DNA of 64,000 bases from NCBI GenBank assembly GCA_003116975.1, contig BGKB01000013.1, positions 682,001-746,000 on the forward strand, given 5' to 3'. The stretch is from Aurantiochytrium sp. KH105. Lineage: Eukaryota > Sar > Bigyra > Thraustochytrida > Thraustochytriidae. Positions 10,370 through 21,210 of this stretch are shown here, piece after piece. Position 1 is the first letter of the stretch. Every line of letters begins with the position of its first letter. The position numbers were made by a program, and so were the translations under genes. Below the pieces are notes generated by a model. That model did no database searches. It was not told the DNA's origin and saw only the letters and a program-made list of their open reading frames with translations.

Positions 10370-11969
10370 TTAGTGAAACTTTGCATCGTACAGGTTCTTG
10401 AGCTTCATGTATCGCTGATATGCATCCTGATTGCGCACAGGCTCGGAGGTTTTGGCCTGCTTGAGTCCACCCGTAAGCCCTTCGACACCGTTGTTGAAAT
10501 CTCCATTCTCGTCGCTGTCGCTGTCGCTCATCCCGTCTCCTTCGTCCGAATACTCGAAGCGCACAGTTGAACGCCCCGCCGATGATGGCCGGGGTGATAC
10601 CCGTGGTGAAAACGCTGACGACGATGGTGGAAGAGGCGGTGGCGGAGGAGGAGATGGCGACGCCGCAAAAGGCGAGGCTGACAGCCCTTGCAGAGAGTCT
10701 TTTCCCTTTTGATTCCCTACATGCGTGCCGGAGGCTGGCGATGTGATTCGCAATGGAGACTGTCGACGTTGGCCTTTGGCTCTTGTAGCGAGTGCGCGTG
10801 TCTTTTCGCGTTCTTGCATGAGGCTGGACCGCAGTTGTTCAATCTTCCGTTGCGCCGTGCTTAGCCGGCGGTTCTGGTCTGCAGCTTGCGCCTTCAACTT
10901 GGCAACTTCTCCAGCATCTGCGCGTGGCTCGGACTTGAGTTGCCGTATTCGCCCCTTTTGCGACGCAACGGTCTTCTCCAAGGTTGCGATGCGGTCCAGA
11001 GCTGTCTGCTCACGACGCTTCAGCGTTTGCTCGCGCGTACGAATCCCACCCAATCGTGTTTTGACGTCTTTTAGCTCACGCTGTAGCTCTCGCTCGCGCG
11101 CTTGGGCGTCAGCCAGTGCTCGTCGCAAGCCAGATTCAGATTCTCTGGGTTTTTCTATTGCTTTACTGCTGCGCGACGAGATTTTCCGGGTTTTCCTCTT
11201 CACCTTCTTTGCTGTGGTTGGCTTTCGCAGAGCTTTTACTTTTGAACTTGCTGCTCCTGCTGCTGCTGCTGCGGTTCCTGCTGCTGCTCTTCCCGTTCTA
11301 CCTACTGATATTGACCGTCTGGGACGAGCACCTGCGGAAAGAGTGCTTCGCCCTGACCGCTGCGTTAAGCGCGACCTCGCCGAACGTGCACTCTGAACGC
11401 TGTGCGGAGATTGGGCTGATCGTGCGTTGCGCTGGAGCTGCCGCCTACGAGATGACGAAAGTCTATCCGAACGCATCGACGCAGACGAAGACAAAGATCC
11501 GGCCGAGGCGGAGGAGTAGCCGCCAGGACTTTTGGACCGGGATCTTGATTTCGCACTGCGGCGGACGCGCGAGACACGGCTCGAGAGGCGTCTATTCGTG
11601 TTTTTCTTGGATTTTTTCTTCGAATTAGCACTTTTCACACTCCTTCGGCGAAGGGCACCCTCGTCCTCATCCTCGTCGTCATCATCATCTGAAAGAAGTT
11701 CGTTGAATGTTGCAACTGCGGCGCGATGCTGATCGCGCCAGCGTCGCAAAAGGGTCTCGTCGTCTTCTTCTTGAAGCGCTTGGAGAAAAGAGTCCGTCGA
11801 CCGATTTTCTTCCAGATGGTCCGCTGTGCCGTTCTTCGTATCGATCATTAGCGCGCCACCTCTGCTACCGTTGCGAGAAGAAGGCGAAGCGGATGACACT
11901 GCTGGCGACGACATCTTCTTCGTACCATCTTTGAAAGATTTTTGGGCTGCTTTCTTCTTGACCGAGCTT

Positions 11970-12001
<32 letters not shown>

Positions 12002-12163
12002 ATCCCACTTCGTATTGCGTTTGCCTCCGCTAGGATCGTAACGTATGCGCGTCGCCGCCGAGTTGATGGCCCGGTCGCTGGCCTTGAGACTTGCCAACAT
12101 GTCTTGCGCATATTCGCTCAGGTCTGCGCCTAGGCTGCTGCCGTCGCTACTCGCGTCGCTCAT
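10370..12163 (-). CDS. Unknown Ser/Arg-rich coiled-coil protein
   Basis: 597 residues from the ATG at 12163; the frame is open upstream to a GTG at 12202, but no earlier ATG exists. From the N-terminus there is a short acidic Ser/Asp-rich start, a Lys/Ser-rich low-complexity half with SR-like stretches (about residues 185-330), a charged coiled coil (about 345-465, with heptads of Arg/Glu/Leu and an LKRREQTALDRIATLEKTV segment), a Pro-rich patch (PPPPPPLPP), an acidic SDSDSDENGD patch, and a short hydrophobic-charged end (YMKLKNLYDAKFH). I recognise no family. A cytoskeletal or basal-body scaffold is possible but is only a guess from composition. It is convergent with SCC2 (265 bp apart) and divergent from the PqiA-like gene. 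Confidence 0.7.
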
Positions 12164-12969
12164 CGCGGCGCGGACCGTGGTACCGAACGCGCCCGCGTCC
12201 ACCCACCCCGGTCCGTGCGGCGCGCCTGACCTTGCTCAAAGAGGATCGTCTTTGTTGGCCCAGCCGTTGCACCTGGTGTCACTGATCTGACTGTCTGGCT
12301 CACTACAGTTGTAGTATGGGGGCCTACCCGGGGGACCCATCATCGATAGAGAGCGCCTCGGAAGAAAGCCAAAGAAGCACGCAGGACACCAGTGATGGCA
12401 GGCACAGATACAAGTAAGCAAGCCCACACAATGACTTGGGCCAAAGCTTGCCGAAGTGTAGCTCAAAGAGTCAAGGCGATGGTGCCATGATAATTGCCAT
12501 AAGGCAATGATCGTGCAATCTGCTCTTTAGCAAAATTCAAACACAGTTATGTGATATGATCAGCGCCCGCGAGAGAGAATGAAGGCCCCTGGTAGGCTCG
12601 CGAACCAACTTGTTTCCCGTTCTAGGCCTATAGACTCTAGACATGACTTCGCAAAAAAAAAAAAGTGTCCGTTGTAATTGAGTGCGCGCTGAGGGCTCGC
12701 TGAAGCGCAACGGAAACATGGTTTGGGACCGGCCGAAGACTCGAGCTACTAAATAGTGAGCGTCTCGATCCGACGAAGCCTGCTCAAGTAAGCAATGTGG
12801 TCAGGCAGCTTGCCAAACGGCCGCAAAGAAAAGACACCGCTCTGACAGGCAGATCAGTAAAAGAAACAACTCGAATTGAAGTAGTTCAGAAGAGCCGTCT
12901 CGCACGGCGCGGCTTCCCTCCCTTGAGCCGAGTGTGCCAGGTTACGCCAGGAGGTTACGAGGCAACAAG
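12164..12969. other. Divergent intergenic region
   Basis: About 0.8 kb between divergent starts. It holds a TAGGCCTA site at 12623 and an A-run at about 12654-12664. No reading frame of interest and no RNA gene was seen. Confidence 0.6.
12623..12630. promoter_or_regulatory. TAGGCCTA palindrome
   Basis: Perfect 8-bp palindrome about 350 bp upstream of the PqiA-like gene and 460 bp upstream of the coiled-coil gene. Possible protein-binding site; function inferred only from recurrence in this window. Confidence 0.4.
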
Positions 12970-15900
12970 ATGGATCTCCGCGTCGCTCGTGTATTATTCA
13001 TTGTTGTCGCCTTCAATAGTCTCGTTGGCCTTACCCAGGCCTCGTTCGAGAGCTTGCTCGATGATACCGTTTTCAAGCTCGCCGAACTCGACGTTGCATT
13101 CGAGGTCCCCATTGATTTAACAAAGGTTTTTCCAAGCGTCCCTGATCCTTTACGACATGCTACTATGGACGTGAGTGTCAGAAACCTTTCGTGCTATGAC
13201 GTCTCAGTTGGCGACTTGTGGATCGAACCTAGTTTTGGCGATAATGAGAACGTCCAACGAGCTTTTGAGGCTGGGACAAAAAGCTTCAGTCTCACCTGTG
13301 CCTGGGCATCAACTGCAAACGTGCATTCGTCGTCGACTATAACATGGATTACATCTGACATTGCATTTGAGATGAGCTTAATGATCGACAACTTTGGAGT
13401 CGCGATCGCTTTACAAAGCGAAAATTACGCAGAATCTCCTCCCACGCAGCTCATGCTCAACTCCTGCAACATTGGTATTGACTGGGCCAAAAGCCTCGAC
13501 TTTCAGGTTTCATTAGGAGAAGGCTTGGCTAAATACGTCGAAGCTGCTCAGGATGTATTTTATGAGAATCTATTCGGCACCACTGCTGAGGCTTTAGAAA
13601 GTGTTCTTCACCTCAACGAAGACGACAATGTGGTCTGCCAGCTATTGCAGGACTCCCTCGCATCTGGAGTCGACGCCCTCGCTTCGTTTCTTTCCGAGTA
13701 CAAGGTAAAAGGAAATGAATACGTGGACAGATTGAACGCGGAAGCCAGCGTGGCGCACATGAATGAAGAATGGGTCGACTTCGAAACGAGTGATATCTTT
13801 GGCATGGCTTTTGACGCTTTTAACAGTGAATTTGCGCTCGATGATACGGGTCTTGCTCAAGTGAACTCCTCTGCTGCAGATCTCATTCGTTCAATCACCC
13901 AGGACACGGGTACTTTTGCCATCGAAGCTGGGAATGCCACATTGATCACCACAAGCTTGGGAAACATGTTTGCCCTGAATCTCGAGCTCGAAAGCATCAA
14001 GCTTGTCGGGCTCGACCACGTCAGCAGCTTCAGTCCGGCACGGGTGTACGGCCCGCTCACGGTCGAGAGCAACATCTCCTTTGCCAGTCTTGAAGCAGAG
14101 ATTGACCTCATTCTCGACCTGGACTTTCTCAGCAGCATCAGCGCGTCTCAGCGTCGCCGCCTCGAGCAGATGGGCATTTCTGTTCAGCGCGAGAAATTCC
14201 GTCTTTCGCTCGACGTGAATGATCTCACCGTTAATCTGGCCTTTGCGATGGCGATCAACATCGTTCGGGCCTGGGACCTTGGCTTCGGTTCGGTGCTAGA
14301 GAATCCTTTCGAGTGTGTGCTCTCGACGATCGACTTCTTCCAAGCTGCACGAGTTTGGGGCGAGGTTGGGACGTTCAACGAAGTTCCGTTCTTGTCGGGT
14401 CTCATAAGTCGTGATGTGACGACCTTGATGCAGGGCATTTTGGAGGCTGCGCTGCACATCTATGGCCCGTCCGGGCTGCAAGCGCTGCCCGGCATTTTGC
14501 TCGAGCAAGGTCCAGATTTGGTGTCTTCAGCTTTTGGCTCGCTAATCCGCAACAGCGCATGCCCGGACCCCGCTGCGTACCAAGATGATGAGGTATACTT
14601 TGACTTTTCGAGCGACTCGTACTTTCGCCAGCTCGTTGACGTGGTTGAGGGTGACATTGTTCCCGAGATAAATGAAGAGTACATCAGGCCAATGACACAG
14701 TCTCAGAGTGGTGAGCCAGGCTCTTATGTCCTTCAAGAGGATGAGTCCATGGCCGAACTGAGCATCCCAGTCGGTACATTTTCGATGTCGACTGCGGAGA
14801 TTTCCGTGAGCGGCCTTGATAGCATGTATGATGTTCACTTTATGGAAAACCCACGACCCTTCGTGCTGCACAATTCTTTCCGGATGGGCGGACCCATTGA
14901 CAGCACCAATGATCGAAGACTTGCAGCTGCAAACGATACGTCCCTGCCGCCCGTTACATTGTCGCTTGTTCTCGAGATCAATTTTGACGGTGACGCCACG
15001 AACTTTGCCAACAAGTTCGAGTTTTCGATTTCCTTTCAAGGATTGTACACCAATGTGGACTTTCTCGCCAAGGTGAACAGGACCGACTTTGAGACGATGA
15101 GCATTGAGCAACTTCTCGATTTGAACTGTCTCCTTGCTAGACTTGACGACGCAGCCATCGAAGCCTTTGAGGTCAGTTTCGAAGCCATTCGCGTCGGTCT
15201 GCGATGCATCGAATGCACGTCGCCAGGTATCGCTGAGATGGAGCGCAAGGTTCAGAACGAGGAGTACCAGGATCAGTTCACAGACGTCATGAACGAGTGG
15301 ATCGCCACAATTATCGAGCGATTCCGTGAGAAGATCGACCGCGCTCAGCTGGCCATCACCATCGAGGAGGCGCGGCAGGCGTGCGAGGGTACACTCACAG
15401 CGGAAAGCAGTAGCGAGGAGTATCATGCCGAAAGTGACTCGCGGCTCAGCATTTTTGGAATCATCGGTGGAATGGCGCTCACCATGATTGTAGGTATGGG
15501 CGCCGGCTGCTGTCTCAGGATCGGCCAACGTGGTTGCTGCTTGAGCTGCAGACGTCGCCTGCGCCTTTTGTGCTGCCCCAGGCTTCGCTCCATGTCAGCT
15601 GATGCAGATGAAGGCCGCGAAGCCTCCGCATCGGTGTCATCGCGCGGGTCAGATGACTTGGCAAGCAGATTTAGCGACATTTTTCGTTTCAACTCAACTG
15701 CCTCGGACTCGGCAGATATCGCGATTGCCGAAGACGCTCTCGACCTCGACGCTCCTTCTCTTGTAAGGCAATTCGGCGGTGCTGCCGAACGCGGAAAGGA
15801 TCCGGTCGTGCTAGAGGCCGAATTTCGCCTCATGAGGCAGCGGCGCGCAAGTTTGGCCTTCCACCCGGCGGTGCCTTGGTATGCAAGCTACGGCGTGCTG

Positions 15901-17583
15901 GGGATGCTTAGCATGAACGCCTTCCTTTTCGTGCTGGGCCATCTCATTGTGGCCGCCAACATCAATGTCCTATTTACTGTCCTGGGCGACGAGGTACTCA
16001 TGGACAACGTGGCAGGGTTTTCTATTGGCAAGAGCATCAAGGATCTTTGGGACTCTGGGATTATTCCGCTGGCTCTCCTTCTTGCAAGTCTGAGCGGCGC
16101 CTTCCCGTACATCAAAGTGTTGACGATGCTCTTCTGCTGGATCACGCCGCCCCGCTTTCTATCGGTAACGCGGCGTGGCAAGGTTCTTGATGGCTTTGAC
16201 ACGGTTGGCAAGTGGTCTATGATCGACGTGTACGTCCTTTTGCTAATCATGGTAGCTTTTGGCATCAACATCGAGAACCCACGGCTCGATATATTGCCTG
16301 ATGGCTTTTATGCCGCGCGAGTCTTTGTGGACCCCGCAGTGGGTCTCGTTTGTTTTACTGCAGCCGCCATGCTTTCACTTTTGTGCAACAATCTTCTTGT
16401 CTACTTTCACAGGAATGTCGTGGATGCCGACAACCAAGCTCTTCGCGAGCCCCAGCTGGCCGTTTCCGTGGCACGGCACTTGGAGGGAAAGTCGCCTGTA
16501 TATGTTGACAACGACACTGAAGAGGTTCACTTCGAGGATTCTTGTAGTGCTGCTGCTGCTGCTGCTGCTGCCGACGCCTCAACAGCTTCTGCGTTTGCAG
16601 CGCAGGCAGTCACAAGGCAAGGTCGGCGATTTTCAACTTGGCTCGAGAGTGGCAATGACAAGGAGGAGCTCGAGGTCGTAAGTTTGCGATCTTTCGCGCT
16701 GCAGGACGGGCGACGCCTTCGTTTCACTCGAATCGGTCGGCACAGCATCAGTGCACTACTATGCATTTGCGCGTTGCTTATTCTCGTGGGTCTCGTGATT
16801 CCATCGTTTGGCTTTCGCGTTCTCGGCGTCATTGGCATGTTCATGGATATTGACGAGGTCGAATCGTGGAAGCCATACTCTGTTCTCGACACCTTTATGT
16901 TTGGCGCACGCCAAGCGTTTGAGTCTACCAACGACGAGCCTGGCTACATCGCAGGTGTTCTTTTCCTCTCCATGTCATACCTGGTGACGGCTGCGTTCTT
17001 TCCTCTGGTAACTTTGGGTGGACTGTCGTACATCTGGTTGGCCCCTCTCTCAATTCGAAGGCAAAAGTGGCTCTACCTGGTCACAGAAATTTGCTCCGCC
17101 TGGTCTTGCGTTGATGTATTTGTGGTTGGCCTCATTGTGGGTGTTTTGGAGCTCGGCCACATCTCCTATGTTCTTCTCAAGCCAGTGTGCAAGCATGTGC
17201 TACCTCTCATCAATGATGTGCTTGTGCCTACAGGATTTGTGCAGGAAGAGAACGCCACCTGCCTCTACATCGCATCAAGCCTTGAGCCTGGGTGTGCTCT
17301 TCTCGTTGCTGGGGCGCTGCTCTCCAACATTCTGTCCCAGCTTATTCTACGAGCTGCACACGCAGCAATTCACGAGCGTGAAATCCAAGAGCATCCACCC
17401 GTTCGTGATTTCGAGACCCCTGATCCAAAGGACGAGGGAAAGAGCGGCAGGGTTGGATGTCTTTTGCGCGGGTGCTTGAGGTTAGCGCGCCTACTGCGAT
17501 GGATTGAGTATCTTGACCCTGAGGCGGGGTCTGCACCCGACACGATCGTTGTTGCTGCGGGTCAGCTTGCAGCTGGTTTCTGA
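12970..17583 (+). CDS. Membrane protein: large ectodomain (TULIP-like?) plus two PqiA-like domains
   Basis: 1537 residues from the ATG at 12970; the frame extends upstream only to a GTG. The start is followed by a clear signal peptide (MDLRVARVLFIVVAFNSLVG, cut near LTQA). Residues about 20-825 are a large lumenal or extracellular region of alternating hydrophobic beta-strand patterns. Elements such as ISVSGLDSMYDVHFM and a VSLGEGLAKYVEAAQD helix resemble BPI/LBP-type lipid-binding (TULIP) domains. A membrane helix at about 826-845 is followed by a Cys/Arg-rich juxtamembrane segment, possibly palmitoylated. Two four-helix PqiA-like modules follow, at about 969-1147 (FPYIKVLTMLFCWITPP; DTVGKWSMIDVYVLLL) and 1258-1460 (ICSAWSCVDVFVVGLIVGVL). 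A poly-Ala linker lies between them. Bacterial PqiA works with the MCE protein PqiB in intermembrane lipid transport. The PqiA call is firm; the TULIP call is inference. Confidence 0.75.
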   Translation: MDLRVARVLFIVVAFNSLVGLTQASFESLLDDTVFKLAELDVAFEVPIDLTKVFPSVPDPLRHATMDVSVRNLSCYDVSVGDLWIEPSFGDNENVQRAFEAGTKSFSLTCAWASTANVHSSSTITWITSDIAFEMSLMIDNFGVAIALQSENYAESPPTQLMLNSCNIGIDWAKSLDFQVSLGEGLAKYVEAAQDVFYENLFGTTAEALESVLHLNEDDNVVCQLLQDSLASGVDALASFLSEYKVKGNEYVDRLNAEASVAHMNEEWVDFETSDIFGMAFDAFNSEFALDDTGLAQVNSSAADLIRSITQDTGTFAIEAGNATLITTSLGNMFALNLELESIKLVGLDHVSSFSPARVYGPLTVESNISFASLEAEIDLILDLDFLSSISASQRRRLEQMGISVQREKFRLSLDVNDLTVNLAFAMAINIVRAWDLGFGSVLENPFECVLSTIDFFQAARVWGEVGTFNEVPFLSGLISRDVTTLMQGILEAALHIYGPSGLQALPGILLEQGPDLVSSAFGSLIRNSACPDPAAYQDDEVYFDFSSDSYFRQLVDVVEGDIVPEINEEYIRPMTQSQSGEPGSYVLQEDESMAELSIPVGTFSMSTAEISVSGLDSMYDVHFMENPRPFVLHNSFRMGGPIDSTNDRRLAAANDTSLPPVTLSLVLEINFDGDATNFANKFEFSISFQGLYTNVDFLAKVNRTDFETMSIEQLLDLNCLLARLDDAAIEAFEVSFEAIRVGLRCIECTSPGIAEMERKVQNEEYQDQFTDVMNEWIATIIERFREKIDRAQLAITIEEARQACEGTLTAESSSEEYHAESDSRLSIFGIIGGMALTMIVGMGAGCCLRIGQRGCCLSCRRRLRLLCCPRLRSMSADADEGREASASVSSRGSDDLASRFSDIFRFNSTASDSADIAIAEDALDLDAPSLVRQFGGAAERGKDPVVLEAEFRLMRQRRASLAFHPAVPWYASYGVLGMLSMNAFLFVLGHLIVAANINVLFTVLGDEVLMDNVAGFSIGKSIKDLWDSGIIPLALLLASLSGAFPYIKVLTMLFCWITPPRFLSVTRRGKVLDGFDTVGKWSMIDVYVLLLIMVAFGINIENPRLDILPDGFYAARVFVDPAVGLVCFTAAAMLSLLCNNLLVYFHRNVVDADNQALREPQLAVSVARHLEGKSPVYVDNDTEEVHFEDSCSAAAAAAAADASTASAFAAQAVTRQGRRFSTWLESGNDKEELEVVSLRSFALQDGRRLRFTRIGRHSISALLCICALLILVGLVIPSFGFRVLGVIGMFMDIDEVESWKPYSVLDTFMFGARQAFESTNDEPGYIAGVLFLSMSYLVTAAFFPLVTLGGLSYIWLAPLSIRRQKWLYLVTEICSAWSCVDVFVVGLIVGVLELGHISYVLLKPVCKHVLPLINDVLVPTGFVQEENATCLYIASSLEPGCALLVAGALLSNILSQLILRAAHAAIHEREIQEHPPVRDFETPDPKDEGKSGRVGCLLRGCLRLARLLRWIEYLDPEAGSAPDTIVVAAGQLAAGF

Positions 17584-18038
17584 CCATCTATCTATATCTT
17601 CCTTTCACTCTCGAGCAACCTAAGAAATTTTTGCACATTCATTCAACTTCTAGATGTCGCAAACTAATATCCGTGATGCCTGGCTACGGTTGATACTGCT
17701 CCTGCTGCTGTAAATGTTGCGCAGCATTGACTACACGAAGGATAATCATCAAAGACTCCTGGACAAATCTCGGCTTTGTATTCTCGGAATCTCCCACAGC
17801 TCATCTTTCTGAGACAATGCCAGTGAAAACAGCGCACTACTTGCTATGTTATCTAACTGTAAATACCTAGATGCTCCGTGTTCAACCTCAAGTTGGCCCC
17901 CGCCGCAACGGATAGGTGTGTACTTCTGCATAATGAGACTAAAAGATGCAACGTCGCAGGCGGAAGCTCTGGTTCACAGGCTGTAAAAGCAGACAGACAG
18001 GACTGTATAAATGACGTCGACAAGAATCTATGTGGAGA

Positions 18039-18076
<38 letters not shown>

Positions 18077-18378
18077 GCGAGAGATTTTTTAGCGAGAGAA
18101 AGTACACCAACTGCATTCCATTGCACAGCATAGCGCTTTGCAACGTGGCGAGACCGTGCTGTCTCGTGCGACGTGCGCAGCAATCGCTGTGCGCGGGCAC
18201 AGTTGCGAATAGCTAGACTTTGCGGTCCACGCGCTTTTGCTAGACAAGCGACAGTGTCGTGTGGTGTGAACTCTGCGTATCGTGTTATTGAACATCGTGG
18301 CGTGTCGTGTCACGCCGTACGAGGCCATAAAGCTCTTGTCTCAGCTTAAAATCCGAAGGGTGCGACTCGCTGCGCACG
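17584..18378. other. Intergenic region with (GA)n tract
   Basis: About 0.8 kb between tandem genes. It contains a TATAAA at about 18005, a GA microsatellite at 18034-18072, and otherwise no feature I can name. Confidence 0.6.
18034..18072. repeat. (GA)n microsatellite
   Basis: Nearly perfect purine dinucleotide tract about 310 bp upstream of the following gene's start. Confidence 0.92.
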
Positions 18379-21210
18379 ATGACGACGGAAACGGAGAAGA
18401 TCGAAGAGCTCACTGCCAAGCTCGTGACCAAGGCAGAGCAGGTCTACGAGCTGAGCAACAAGGTCGACACAGAGCGGAGATTACGCGAAGAAGCCGAGAC
18501 TGAACTCGCTCGGACTAAAGAAATGCTATCTGCGCTTCAGACTGCAGCAAAAACAATGCCAGAAGATCGAGACGAAGACAACATTAATGTCGCGACTACA
18601 GAAACCGATCACAAAGTACCTCAGGCAGCAGCAGACTTAACGCCATGGGACGATGCAGCAAGTTCAGAAACACGAGCTCTCGCTATAGCTGAGAGGAAAG
18701 TAAAGTACCTCGAACGCGAGCTACGTCAGGTACGAAAAGCGCTCGCGACAATGCACGAGGAAAAGAAGCTGAATCTGAGCCGTGCTGCACGTGGCGAAGA
18801 CGAAGTGACGCTTAAGACGCAGGAGCTCAAACAAAGCAACCTCAACTTGTTTTCGAGATTAGCGGGCGCGAAAAAAGCTACCAAGCTTGCGGAAGCCACG
18901 ATTGAAAAACGCGACCGTCAAGTTTGCGTGCTCACCGAGCATGTCGAAAAGCTCATGACAGCGCTTCGTAACGAAGGTGAAGCGAAAAAAACTGCCATTA
19001 CCAAGCAGGAAGAACTTGCGGCAGCGCTGAGCGCCTCCAAAGATCGCAACGCGCAGCTCACTGCAACAAATAAGAAGCTTTCTCGGCATGCCAGCTCGAT
19101 TGACCAGCAAGACAAGATGATGGAAAAGCAACTTCAGGTCGTCGACGCAAAGTACCAGGCACTGTACCGTACCCATCAAACAAATAAAGCCAATGCTGCA
19201 AAATCGGAGGCCAAATTTGCCAAGCAGATCGAGCAGGTCTCCGGCTGGGTTTGGACCTCAAAGCAGAGACACGCCGACCTCGCAACGACGCGAAACAACA
19301 CCTTTCTGGGCGTTTTAAAGCTCTACGAGTCAATTTTTGGGAAGATGCGCACTGCGGTCGTGGACTTGCAAGAGACCGGATTGGACGATGACGGCGCACG
19401 CGCGTTGGCCAGAACAATTGAAGCTACCGTAGGCCGCACGAATCAGCGTGATGAGGCAAATGACCGCATCCATGGCAAGCGCATCGACTCGTGGGAGGCC
19501 TCAGGAAAGAGTAGTCCACTTCCGTACTGGAGCGAGCACCGTCCGCGTCGGTCTTGCGTTCTGAATCTCTCCTTTAACGAAATCACCGACAAAGGTCTCA
19601 AGCCTCTTATGGTGGCGCTTGCCAAGTGCCGTCACATTGCCGAGGTCGACATCCGGGGCAATAAGATTACGCGCAAATCGCTTCCGTACATAGTCCATGC
19701 CCTGGTCTACAACGTCACGCTGGAGGCAATCGATATGTCTGGTAATCGATTCACAAAGGTCGACCTTGCCGAGTACCTTGCTCGATACGGATCAAGCACA
19801 CCTGCACCAGCTGGAAGCGACGATGCTGCAGGGGGCGCGGAGACCAGCGCGTCTCTCGGAAATGGCAAGAACGAGCATGGAGAAGGCTCGGCGGGCACAA
19901 ATAACGATGCTGAAAACGCCAACAGTGAGTGTGAACAGAGCGACGATGATTCGGATGGTATTTTCGAGGACGAGGACGACGACGCAGAGGAAGCAGAATT
20001 ACGCTCTTATCCCGTACTGTCAACCACAGACAAGGCTCATCACAGTATCTTCAGGTTTCACGACAGGAGGAGACCAAAGAGCGCGCCGCCGCGGCAGCAA
20101 GTCTCGTTCAAGGAGAGACAGCCAGACGCGTGGCTGCCACAACATGATTCTTACTCGCAGAATCCGCGGTCCAGCGTCGATGCCTTGCGCCGGGCTGATG
20201 TTATGCGAAGTATCAGCCGTGCGCGCTTGTATCCGCCAAAGCAGTCGCCATATTCTGCTGCGGCGCGCATCTCGCTCGACTCAATATCAAGCAAAATGGC
20301 GCACGCGAACCGACGTCCGCGTCCAAGGCCTGAGACAGCGATGGTGAGCAGATTTGGAGGCCAAGAGCTCCCAATGGTGGCGTCGCCAACGAAGCGAAGC
20401 AACCTTACCAGCAGTGGGAAACTGAAATTTTCAAGCGGAAAAATTAAGCCGCGACTCGCTCGCTCGAAATTGACGCAGGATACTGGTCAACTTGAACGCC
20501 CTCGTACCGCTGCAGGTCGGCTTAAAACCTCTGGAATCGGTGGGCTCCTCTCCCCGGTCCGAGGCACCGCGCAGGCAGGAAGGAGTCGGACGCCAAACGC
20601 TGCCGAAATGCGTTTGCGATCCTCGCCGTGGTCGCCCAAGAATACCTCAAATATCCAGTATGCGCCCGAAGACATGCAGGTAGCCTTCAAGTTTGCCCGT
20701 CGTGGCGACATTGGTGGTATCCTCAACCTGATGAAGCAACTTGAAAACTCGGTGAGCTTTCACGCAAATATGCGACAGCTTCGTACGGGCGAGACCGCAA
20801 CAATGCACGCAGCCCGCGCCGATCAGTCTGACATGATTCGTCTTTTGCTCGAAAAGGGCGCAAATATTAATGCTCTTTCTAATGAGGGCTGGGCCGCCTT
20901 GCACCATGCCGTGGATGCGAAGCAAGCAAGCACGGTCAAATTTCTCTTGCAGTATCGCGCCGACCCAAACATTGGCGCTGGAATAGGCATTGGCACGGCG
21001 CTACATCTTGCCGTGCGACTGAACCGTCTCGAGGCGGTTTGTGTGCTTCTCGACGCTACAGATATTGATTTGCAAGCCAAGGATGGCCGTGGGCGTACGC
21101 CTCTGGCATTGGCGACCCAGCGTAAGCATAATCAAGTCAAGCGACTCCTTACCGAAGCCATCGCGGCTCGGGAGAGCAAGGATGCCGAGAAATCGAGTGC
21201 AGAGCCTTGA
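18379..21210 (+). CDS. Coiled-coil, leucine-rich-repeat and ankyrin-repeat protein, function unknown
   Basis: 943 residues, single exon, ATG in a CACGATG context. Residues 1-290 are a long coiled coil (heptads rich in Lys/Glu/Ala). Residues about 322-465 hold ribonuclease-inhibitor-type leucine-rich repeats (VVDLQETGLDDDGARALA; VLNLSFNEITDKGLKPL; EVDIRGNKITRKSLPYI; AIDMSGNRFTKVDL). An acidic linker follows at about 515-545, then a Ser/Arg/Pro-rich disordered part. Ankyrin repeats lie at about 769-930 (TATMHAARADQSDMIRLLLE; GWAALHHAVDAKQASTVKFL; GTALHLAVRLNRLEAVCVLL; GRTPLALATQRKHNQVKRLL). All three regions are protein-binding scaffolds and no enzyme domain is visible. LRR/ankyrin scaffolds of this sort occur in cilia and cytoskeletal assemblies of protists, but nothing here proves that role. 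It converges on the lysyl-tRNA synthetase gene. Confidence 0.8.
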   Translation: MTTETEKIEELTAKLVTKAEQVYELSNKVDTERRLREEAETELARTKEMLSALQTAAKTMPEDRDEDNINVATTETDHKVPQAAADLTPWDDAASSETRALAIAERKVKYLERELRQVRKALATMHEEKKLNLSRAARGEDEVTLKTQELKQSNLNLFSRLAGAKKATKLAEATIEKRDRQVCVLTEHVEKLMTALRNEGEAKKTAITKQEELAAALSASKDRNAQLTATNKKLSRHASSIDQQDKMMEKQLQVVDAKYQALYRTHQTNKANAAKSEAKFAKQIEQVSGWVWTSKQRHADLATTRNNTFLGVLKLYESIFGKMRTAVVDLQETGLDDDGARALARTIEATVGRTNQRDEANDRIHGKRIDSWEASGKSSPLPYWSEHRPRRSCVLNLSFNEITDKGLKPLMVALAKCRHIAEVDIRGNKITRKSLPYIVHALVYNVTLEAIDMSGNRFTKVDLAEYLARYGSSTPAPAGSDDAAGGAETSASLGNGKNEHGEGSAGTNNDAENANSECEQSDDDSDGIFEDEDDDAEEAELRSYPVLSTTDKAHHSIFRFHDRRRPKSAPPRQQVSFKERQPDAWLPQHDSYSQNPRSSVDALRRADVMRSISRARLYPPKQSPYSAAARISLDSISSKMAHANRRPRPRPETAMVSRFGGQELPMVASPTKRSNLTSSGKLKFSSGKIKPRLARSKLTQDTGQLERPRTAAGRLKTSGIGGLLSPVRGTAQAGRSRTPNAAEMRLRSSPWSPKNTSNIQYAPEDMQVAFKFARRGDIGGILNLMKQLENSVSFHANMRQLRTGETATMHAARADQSDMIRLLLEKGANINALSNEGWAALHHAVDAKQASTVKFLLQYRADPNIGAGIGIGTALHLAVRLNRLEAVCVLLDATDIDLQAKDGRGRTPLALATQRKHNQVKRLLTEAIAARESKDAEKSSAEP

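Noticed and set aside
14542-15528. 328-codon minus-strand frame inside the PqiA-like gene
   Set aside because: Antisense shadow of a strongly supported gene; no family features.
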